Assembly: GCA_964477815.1 (NCBI GenBank)
Contig: CAYZEO010000026.1
Coordinates: 1-13,115 of the forward strand
Length of the DNA: 13,115 nt
Reading direction: 5' to 3'
From: DAOVGZ01 sp964477815
Lineage (GTDB): Bacteria > Babelota > Babeliae > Babelales > Vermiphilaceae
In this document: one piece after another, positions 7,830-13,115 of the stretch
Layout: each line of letters begins with the position of its first letter
Numbering within the stretch: the stretch's first letter is position 1
Translations under genes and position numbers: made by a program
Notes under the pieces: model-generated
Seen by the model: the letters and a program-made list of their open reading frames with translations, nothing else
Databases searched by the model: none
Told to the model about the DNA's origin: nothing

Positions 7830-9118
7830 GAAACCTCCTTCTGGCCAGATTTCTTCATCACATCAAGCAACCTTTTTGTATGATCACGCCAGCTATACTG
7901 CGCAATAGCTTTTTGTCGTGCATTTTTTCCAAGCAGAGCACGATCTTCTGGTGACATGGTAATCAACGCACAGGCAGCGTCAACAAATCCTTGCACATCA
8001 CCAGGCGGCACCAAAATGCCCACTTTTTTTTTGATCACTTTGAACGTTTCTTCTTGCAGATCACTCAACCGCACGGCTGGACAAAGTAAATCAGCAAGTT
8101 GTTCAAGGTCAGATGCAATGATCGGTCTTCCCATACTCATGTATTCAAACATCTTGGTTGGCGAACCGAAAAACCGAGATCCATCATCAGTTTTATGAAC
8201 GGTTGGTGATAAAAATGCATCGCACACAGAAAGATAGTTTCGAGCAACAGATTGATTCACGGAGCCGGGAATTGTTACAACACCAAAACCAACGCCAGAA
8301 CGCGCAAGCTCCTGCTTTAGATAGGACAACAATGGCCCCGCACCAACCAGAAGAAAGTGTGCTGCCGGATGTTTTTTGACTACCTTAGGAATCATCTCTG
8401 CCAACACTTCTATACCATGCCAAACAGAAAATGATCCAACAAACCCAAACACAAACTTATTTTCGAGTCCCAAATAGGTTCGAATGTCAGAACGAATTTT
8501 GGTCAAACGTGCAGGGTTAAATGTTTCTGTGTTAACACCATTTGGATTGACCAGTATTTTTTTTTCATCAATTCCTTGCTTGATAAGCGTCTCCTTAAGT
8601 ACATGGGACACAACAATAATTTGGTCCGCTCGTTTTACATTCACGTTTTCGATCCACCGAATTAAAAAACGTATCCTCATCCACCCTTTGTTCGACCAGT
8701 TTTTATCGATCCAAACTTCCGAACCGTTAAACTCTAAAATAAGCGGCACTTTTTTGATCCAAGAAAGAAACAAGCCCACAAAATTAAGAAGACTGTACCG
8801 TTGATAAATAAAATCTATCTTTTTTTTTCTCAAAAAACGTACCGATCGAATTGTAAAAAAAAGGTTGGACAATAAACAATTGAGGCGAAACCCTAAAAAA
8901 GAAAAAATTTTGGGCTGACTGAGAGCACAAAACTGTTCGAGCGGCATATTTTTTAAAAGATCAATCATGGCAGAGGAGGCACACTCAATAGTGTAGTTTA
9001 GATCAAGAAGCCCTCCCAGAACGCCGAGCGTATGCGCAACCGAACCACCAGCTTTCAAATCCCGCGCACCAAGATCTGTTCGCAAATAAAAAACCGTTTT
9101 ATTCTTTTTTGCTTTCAT
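7826..9118 (-). CDS. Family 4 glycosyltransferase (GT-B fold)
   Basis: This 430-residue protein has the full GT4 layout. The N-terminal Rossmann domain includes KAGGSVAHTLGVLGGL (22-37) and LILEFNGSEVW (126-136). The linker has RADQIIVVSHVLKETL (163-178) and NPNGVNTETFNP (191-202). The C-terminal donor domain has FGFVGSFSVWHGIEVL (224-239), GSPTKMFEYMSMGRPIIASD (318-337) with the conserved E325, and GILVPPGDVQGF (367-378). It is likely a retaining transferase using a nucleotide sugar in the cytoplasm; the specificity is unknown. ATG 9118 lies 20 bases inside the asnB gene, and the stop overlaps the TTG start of the next gene, so translation is probably coupled on both sides. Three separate nine-base A/T runs lie in this one gene (8024-8032, 8557-8565, 8820-8828). 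Confidence 0.93.
   Translation of the reverse strand: MKAKKNKTVFYLRTDLGARDLKAGGSVAHTLGVLGGLLDLNYTIECASSAMIDLLKNMPLEQFCALSQPKIFSFLGFRLNCLLSNLFFTIRSVRFLRKKKIDFIYQRYSLLNFVGLFLSWIKKVPLILEFNGSEVWIDKNWSNKGWMRIRFLIRWIENVNVKRADQIIVVSHVLKETLIKQGIDEKKILVNPNGVNTETFNPARLTKIRSDIRTYLGLENKFVFGFVGSFSVWHGIEVLAEMIPKVVKKHPAAHFLLVGAGPLLSYLKQELARSGVGFGVVTIPGSVNQSVARNYLSVCDAFLSPTVHKTDDGSRFFGSPTKMFEYMSMGRPIIASDLEQLADLLCPAVRLSDLQEETFKVIKKKVGILVPPGDVQGFVDAACALITMSPEDRALLGKNARQKAIAQYSWRDHTKRLLDVMKKSGQKEVS
7834..7840 (-). promoter_or_regulatory. Strong ribosome-binding site deciding a TTG start
   Basis: AAGGAGG on the minus strand, four bases before TTG 7829, inside the end of the preceding glycosyltransferase gene. 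It is a near-perfect Shine-Dalgarno sequence and is the main reason to accept the rare TTG start of the 353-residue glycosyltransferase. Confidence 0.8.
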
Positions 9119-11066
9119 TACAACATCCCATCACGTTTTGCAGAGCCCACAAATGATAAGAATAATCCATCTTATTTTTCATGTTATCATCTAGCATTCG
9201 TTCAATTGCGTCAACATTCAAATAATCTGACCACACAGAACACTTACAATGCAGCATATCGCGCAGATGCTCTTCAAATTTTCCACCACCTTTAAACCAC
9301 CTGGTCACTGGAGCGGCAAACCCCATTTTCTTTCTGTAAATGACATCATGTGGCAAAAGCCCTTCACATGCCTTTTTTAAAATATATTTTGTCACACCGT
9401 TTTTATACTTCAACCCTTCTGAAATGTGAAGCGCAAACTCAACAAGTTTATGATCAAGAAACGGAACACGCCCTTCAACCGATGTTGCCATGGTCATCTT
9501 ATCAACCCGCATCAAAAGAAGTTCCGGCAAACGCTGCTTGAGTTCAAGGTAGATCATTGATTTTAAAAAATCAGCGTCAGGACTTAATTTTTGCAGTTTT
9601 TCAAGATGATAATGGACTACCGCATGGCTGTCAGAAATTTGCGAAAAATTCGGGTAGATTTTTTTAATTATAGGATCTTCTACTTCAGAATCTGAAATAA
9701 AGCTAATCGATTTTTTCAAAATTTCAGGAAACACAGCAGCACCACCCCAAAACAGTGCACGATTTTCTGCCCAATTTCTTAGCAACTCAATTCTACCACT
9801 TTTTTTAGGAAACAACGTTTCAAAAACTTTTACTGTCGCCTTTTTTAAAAACCCGGGAGCATAACGACCAAAATATTGCATCCTGCGGTTCATATTCAAA
9901 TAACGGGCATACAGATTGTATCCACAAAACAGTTCGTCCGATCCTTCACCAACCTGGACAACAGTTACGCCAGCGTCCTTAAGCAATTTTGAAACATAGT
10001 AGAGAGGAACACAAACACAGTCCCCTAGCGGCTCATCTTGGTGGTGAATCATTTTTTCAAAAAAATTAAATGCTTCCAGTTCTGTGATCACCATTTCATG
10101 ATGCTCGGTCCCAAATCGCTGAGCAACTTTACGCGCCCAACAAACTTCACTGTACTCTGGACCGTCAGAAAAAGAGATATTAAATGTTTTAACTTTATCG
10201 GTAAACTCAGACATCAATGCAACGTTCAAACTAGAATCGATTCCACCGGACAAAAAAACACCAAATGGAACATCAGACATCATCCTCTTTTTTATCGACT
10301 TTCTTAAAAGCATCCGAATATTTTTTATGCAAAATGTTTCGTCGGCAAACTGATTTTGCTCATTTTGAGAAAGAGTTGTAACAGGCGTGTACCACTCGTG
10401 AAAGCTTACCTTCCGTTTTGAATCTACCTGTACATAAAAAGCACTCGGAAGTTTATATATCCCTTTGTATAATGTCATCGGTGCAGGTGTAACTAAAAAA
10501 CTAAGATAGTGATGAAGCGCTACCCGATTTATTTTTTTTTCTATCCATGGCAACTGCCACAAAGCTTTTATCTCAGAAGCAAAACTAAAAATATTACCTT
10601 GCAAAGAAAAATAGATCGGCTTAATACCAATCCGATCTCTAACCAAATAAAGTTCATTTTTTATGCGATCAAAAATAACAATCGCAAACATTCCCTCTAA
10701 CCGCTCAAGACAATCGATTCCCCATTGCTTGTACGCATAAACTATTGTTTCTGTATCAGAATGAGTGCGATAACAATGGCCATAAGCTTCCAACTCTTTT
10801 CTGAGTTTTTCATGATTGTAAATCTCACCATTGCAACAAACAACAACTGTTTTATCCTGATCTGTCATCGGTTGAAAAGCCGCAGCAGAAAGATCAACAA
10901 TACTCAGACGTCTATGAACAAAAGCAAGTTGGTGTTCTACGCTACTCCACGTTCGATATCCATCTGGACCACGATGTTCAATCGTTTTTTGCATTTTTTC
11001 AAGCAAGGACAGATCAAGTGTAAAATGTGGATTTGATATGTTACAAAAACCAGCAATACCACACAT
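9099..11066 (-). CDS. asnB: Asparagine synthetase (glutamine-hydrolysing)-type amidotransferase
   Basis: The protein is 655 residues with both AsnB domains intact. The N-terminal glutaminase (class II Ntn) domain has the catalytic Cys2 in MCGIAGF, then RGPDG (32-36), HRRLSIVDL (51-59), NGEIYN (79-84) and SDTE (103-106). The ATP-dependent synthetase domain has the PP-loop SGGIDSS (273-279), GEGSDELFCGY (373-383) and, toward the end, SVEGRVPFLDH. The start must be ATG 11066 because Cys2 has to become the N-terminus; a longer frame to 11096 exists but would bury it. AAGGG (11073-11077) lies six bases upstream. The length matches the longer AsnB group often found in polysaccharide loci, where homologues such as WbpS are thought to amidate uronic acids. 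Plain asparagine synthesis is the alternative. It sits 39 bases after the ALG5-like gene and overlaps the next gene by 20 bp. Confidence 0.95.
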   Translation of the reverse strand: MCGIAGFCNISNPHFTLDLSLLEKMQKTIEHRGPDGYRTWSSVEHQLAFVHRRLSIVDLSAAAFQPMTDQDKTVVVCCNGEIYNHEKLRKELEAYGHCYRTHSDTETIVYAYKQWGIDCLERLEGMFAIVIFDRIKNELYLVRDRIGIKPIYFSLQGNIFSFASEIKALWQLPWIEKKINRVALHHYLSFLVTPAPMTLYKGIYKLPSAFYVQVDSKRKVSFHEWYTPVTTLSQNEQNQFADETFCIKNIRMLLRKSIKKRMMSDVPFGVFLSGGIDSSLNVALMSEFTDKVKTFNISFSDGPEYSEVCWARKVAQRFGTEHHEMVITELEAFNFFEKMIHHQDEPLGDCVCVPLYYVSKLLKDAGVTVVQVGEGSDELFCGYNLYARYLNMNRRMQYFGRYAPGFLKKATVKVFETLFPKKSGRIELLRNWAENRALFWGGAAVFPEILKKSISFISDSEVEDPIIKKIYPNFSQISDSHAVVHYHLEKLQKLSPDADFLKSMIYLELKQRLPELLLMRVDKMTMATSVEGRVPFLDHKLVEFALHISEGLKYKNGVTKYILKKACEGLLPHDVIYRKKMGFAAPVTRWFKGGGKFEEHLRDMLHCKCSVWSDYLNVDAIERMLDDNMKNKMDYSYHLWALQNVMGCCNESKKE

Positions 11067-11105
11067 ATCAAGCCCTTTTTTACAAAATGTTATCAAACAT
11101 CGCGC

Positions 11106-11834
11106 TCAATGCTTTGATCGTTTTCCAAAACGCAATGCAAATAAGCGGCCAATCATACACATACCAGCCTTTAAATTAAATTTACTATCATCCTGGTCGT
11201 ACCACACTGTTGGAATCTCTTTTATAGTGAAATGGTTTGTTTTACACAAATGAAGCAACTCAACATCGAACGCCCATTGCCGAACCGTCAATTTGTTTGC
11301 AATCGCTTCAATAACCGACCGCTTGAACAATTTAGCACCACATTGAAAATCAACATATGACATCCCAAACAATAGGCGAATAATAGGGTTGTAAACAATA
11401 ATACGCCCCCACTCTTTGATACCCGGTCGCGGAGGAAATATTTTGGATTTTTTCATGTACCGACTCGCAATAATACCGTCAGCATCATTAATCTTTTGAG
11501 CTAATTCATAAAAATATTCCGGCTTGGTCGCCATGTCTGCATCAACAAAACCGATTAAATCATTATCTCTTGCTACGGCATCCTTGAATCCAGCCGCAAC
11601 AGCAAAACCCTTACCGGCATTTTTTAGATCAATTATTCTAATTTCTGCATATTTTTTTTGAACATCTCGCACAATTGATAACGTATTGTCTGTACATCCA
11701 TTTAAAACAACCGGAAACTCAGTATCTATATTTTTTTCCTTTTTCATTTTCTGTGAAAAAAGAACATACTTCTCCAAAGTTCTTCCAATTCTATTTTCTT
11801 CATTATACGCCGGAATAACAATACTGAGCTTCAT
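11106..11834 (-). CDS. ALG5/DPM1-like polyprenyl-phosphate glycosyltransferase (family 2)
   Basis: The protein is 242 residues and consists of a GT-A domain without C-terminal membrane helices. Motifs seen are KLSIVIPAYNEENRIG (2-17), VLNGCTDNT (43-51), NAGKGFAVAAGF (72-83), the metal-binding FVDADMATKP (96-105), DFQCGAKLF (162-170), WAFDVELLHL (187-196) and IKEIPTVW (204-211). The order and wording of the last three match dolichyl-phosphate beta-glucosyltransferase (ALG5) and its bacterial relatives better than ordinary family 2 enzymes. It would load a sugar from a nucleotide donor onto polyprenyl phosphate. I chose ATG 11834 because family homology begins there and AGGTG lies six bases upstream. 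ATG 11885 and the 11921 start have no such site and add an unrelated hydrophobic lead. It is the first gene of the minus-strand cluster. Confidence 0.9.
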   Translation of the reverse strand: MKLSIVIPAYNEENRIGRTLEKYVLFSQKMKKEKNIDTEFPVVLNGCTDNTLSIVRDVQKKYAEIRIIDLKNAGKGFAVAAGFKDAVARDNDLIGFVDADMATKPEYFYELAQKINDADGIIASRYMKKSKIFPPRPGIKEWGRIIVYNPIIRLLFGMSYVDFQCGAKLFKRSVIEAIANKLTVRQWAFDVELLHLCKTNHFTIKEIPTVWYDQDDSKFNLKAGMCMIGRLFALRFGKRSKH

Positions 11835-12043
11835 TACAAACACCTGTGCGGTAACCAATAAAATTAAATCATATCGTTGAACCATATCATAGAGAAATAG
11901 CAATTCAAAATTGAGAACCAAATTGGGTAAAGAGAGTCCAATCTACAAAAGACATCAAATAAATATTTATATCTAGTTCACGTCATTTATTATCCTATCA
12001 AGAATATATAAGTTGTTATGTTTTACTCAAAAAGGGATTAAAA
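11835..12043. promoter_or_regulatory. Divergent promoter region between the glycan locus and the caspase-fold gene
   Basis: These 209 bases are strongly AT-rich and hold no gene I can support. For the minus-strand glycan genes a weak pair is visible: TTGAAT (11903-11908) and TATGGT (11881-11886) with a 16-base spacer. For the plus-strand gene, TTTATA (11966-11971) and TATTAT (11988-11993) have a 16-base spacer, about 50 bases before the GTG. Both are only partial matches to sigma-70 consensus in a region where such matches arise by chance. Two small palindromes centred near 11907 and 11922 could be operator half-sites. No riboswitch or terminator hairpin was seen. Confidence 0.4.
12032..12036 (+). 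promoter_or_regulatory. Ribosome-binding site before a GTG start
   Basis: AAGGG seven bases before GTG 12044. No in-frame ATG lies between it and the signal peptide, so it fixes the start of the caspase-fold gene. Confidence 0.65.
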
Positions 12044-13115
12044 GTGAACTCAAAAAAACCAACCATTTATATTGTTATTTTCACATGCATATTTTTTCAT
12101 TCTATCGATGCTAAAATTTACAAACTAGTTGATGAAAAAAATGGAACAACAAAAGAGGTTATCGCCAAAAACATCCTCGACTTAACAATTTTCCTTGAAA
12201 AATCAAAAAAGGGGGGATCATATGAAGAAAAGGAAGTAAAAAAGGGCGAGAGGCCGGCAGCTACACGCAACCTCAGAAAAGCTATTTTGAACAAAGAAGC
12301 TATTATCACTAGCTCACCGCTAATAAGAGCCCTGATTTCATCTTTAACATATTCAAAAAAAAACAAATCTACAAAAAAAGCTTTAAACAATCTTGTAAGC
12401 GGAGATTGGTCCATATATCAAACTAAAAACAAAAGCTTCGGTATTTTTGTACCCAAAAAAACCTATATGGATCTAGATTTAGAAAGTATTGGACTAGAAG
12501 AAAAAAACCTTAATAAAACAAAGCTGACCAACATATCACAAAACAAACGAATTCCTCTTCTTGAAAAAAAATTTACTGGGGAGACCGTGGGCCCAATAAG
12601 TATCGAAACATTTGCAAGTATTTTTTCAATGAGTCAAAAAGCCAAATTAGTAAAAAAAAGAATCTACCTGATTGGACACGGACATTATAGCAAAATAGAT
12701 TATTACCATAAAAAACCCAGCTCATACCCAAAAGGGGCATTAGTCGCACAATTAGATCACAATCAGTACAACAAATTTATTGGATTACTAACAAAAATCA
12801 CCTGTGAGTTTCTCTATATCGACGCCTGTTTCTCCAGTGGCTGGAACCAAATCATAATGAATATGATTCAGGACAAGGCAAACACAAAAATATTTAAAGA
12901 GCGGCACATTCCATTTCCAATTGTAACTACTAGCGGTCCAGACGAGACAGCAATAGTATTTTCTAAAATAAATTTCAACACTTTTTTTACTAGACTACAC
13001 GAATTCATAGATACAACACTAAAAGAAATGGGTGGATGGCTTGAATGGCTTAAACAAAAACCATGGCTTCACTTGAAACCATTTAAATATATGTTAAAAC
13101 CAATTACAGACGATA
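12044..13115 (+). CDS. Secreted caspase-fold (clan CD) cysteine peptidase-like protein, partial
   Basis: An uninterrupted frame of 357 codons starts at GTG 12044 and is still open at the right edge. Residues 1-23 form a signal peptide (lysines, then IYIVIFTCIFFHS and a likely cut after DA). The middle region, about 25-190, is lysine-rich and unrecognised. The diagnostic part is a hydrophobic strand ending in a His-Gly, RIYLIGHGHYS (206-216, His212), followed about 50 residues later by another hydrophobic strand ending in Asp-Ala-Cys, FLYIDACFSSG (256-266, Cys262). Then comes TTSGPDETA (295-303), which resembles the post-catalytic strand of caspase-like proteins. That arrangement is the hallmark of clan CD peptidases (caspase, clostripain, gingipain). 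It is probably exported and acts outside the cytoplasm. Target, activation and full length are unknown, and proteolytic activity is inferred from the dyad alone. Confidence 0.85.
   Translation, partial: MNSKKPTIYIVIFTCIFFHSIDAKIYKLVDEKNGTTKEVIAKNILDLTIFLEKSKKGGSYEEKEVKKGERPAATRNLRKAILNKEAIITSSPLIRALISSLTYSKKNKSTKKALNNLVSGDWSIYQTKNKSFGIFVPKKTYMDLDLESIGLEEKNLNKTKLTNISQNKRIPLLEKKFTGETVGPISIETFASIFSMSQKAKLVKKRIYLIGHGHYSKIDYYHKKPSSYPKGALVAQLDHNQYNKFIGLLTKITCEFLYIDACFSSGWNQIIMNMIQDKANTKIFKERHIPFPIVTTSGPDETAIVFSKINFNTFFTRLHEFIDTTLKEMGGWLEWLKQKPWLHLKPFKYMLKPITDD

Noticed and set aside
10725..11036. Plus-strand open frames inside asnB and the glycosyltransferase genes
   Set aside because: They are antisense shadows without family motifs or suitable ribosome-binding sites, while the minus-strand frames carry complete catalytic motifs.
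11067..11096. Longer AsnB starting at 11096
   Set aside because: The catalytic Cys must follow the initiator Met, which fixes the start at 11066.
11835..11921. Longer ALG5-like protein starting at 11921 or 11885
   Set aside because: The added hydrophobic lead does not belong to the family, and no Shine-Dalgarno site precedes those starts.
12118..12414. A 98-codon open frame on the minus strand
   Set aside because: It lies wholly inside the plus-strand caspase-fold gene, which has a signal peptide and a recognisable dyad; the minus frame shows no motif.
1..13115. tRNA, rRNA, CRISPR array, insertion sequence or att site
   Set aside because: No cloverleaf, repeat-spacer pattern, transposase motif or paired terminal repeat was seen on either strand by eye.

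Overview
The window is AT-rich, tightly packed bacterial DNA using the standard code (TGA is a stop and Trp is TGG). Overlapping genes, Shine-Dalgarno sites and frequent GTG or TTG starts are typical of a compact genome. Nothing in the window fixes the taxonomy. The AT bias, lysine- and phenylalanine-rich proteins, a surface-glycan locus and an exported caspase-fold protein would suit a host-associated lineage (a candidate phylum such as Dependentiae is a low-confidence guess).

Layout. From 11834 down to the left edge lies a surface-polysaccharide or glycoconjugate locus, almost all on the minus strand. In order of transcription it holds: an ALG5-like family 2 glycosyltransferase (11834-11106); an AsnB-type glutamine amidotransferase (11066-9099); two GT-B/family 4 glycosyltransferases (9118-7826 and 7829-6768); and a WcaA-like family 2 glycosyltransferase (6816-5857). 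A Wzx-like flippase is inserted on the plus strand (4578-5909) and overlaps its convergent neighbour by 53 bp. The minus strand resumes with a SAM-dependent methyltransferase (4497-3691), a GtrB/ArnC-like polyprenyl-phosphate glycosyltransferase with two membrane helices (3686-2673), two tandem paralogous multi-pass membrane proteins (2676-1540 and 1565-408), and an exported protein of unknown function cut by the left edge (411-1). On the right, divergent from the whole locus, a gene that starts at GTG 12044 and runs off the window encodes a secreted protein with the His-Gly and Asp-Ala-Cys signature of clan CD (caspase/gingipain-like) peptidases.

How the genes could work together (inference). 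The soluble glycosyltransferases would build a lipid-linked oligosaccharide at the cytoplasmic face. AsnB could amidate a uronic acid in it and the methyltransferase could methylate a sugar or the lipid-linked product. The Wzx-like protein would flip it. In parallel, the two polyprenyl-phosphate glycosyltransferases would make lipid-P-sugar donors, and the tandem membrane proteins, probably GT-C-type, would use these on the outer side of the membrane. No initiating sugar-phosphate transferase, recognisable Wzy polymerase, nucleotide-sugar synthesis gene, tRNA, rRNA, CRISPR array or insertion sequence was seen.

The only stretches without a gene are the two divergent gaps, 4498-4577 and 11835-12043.
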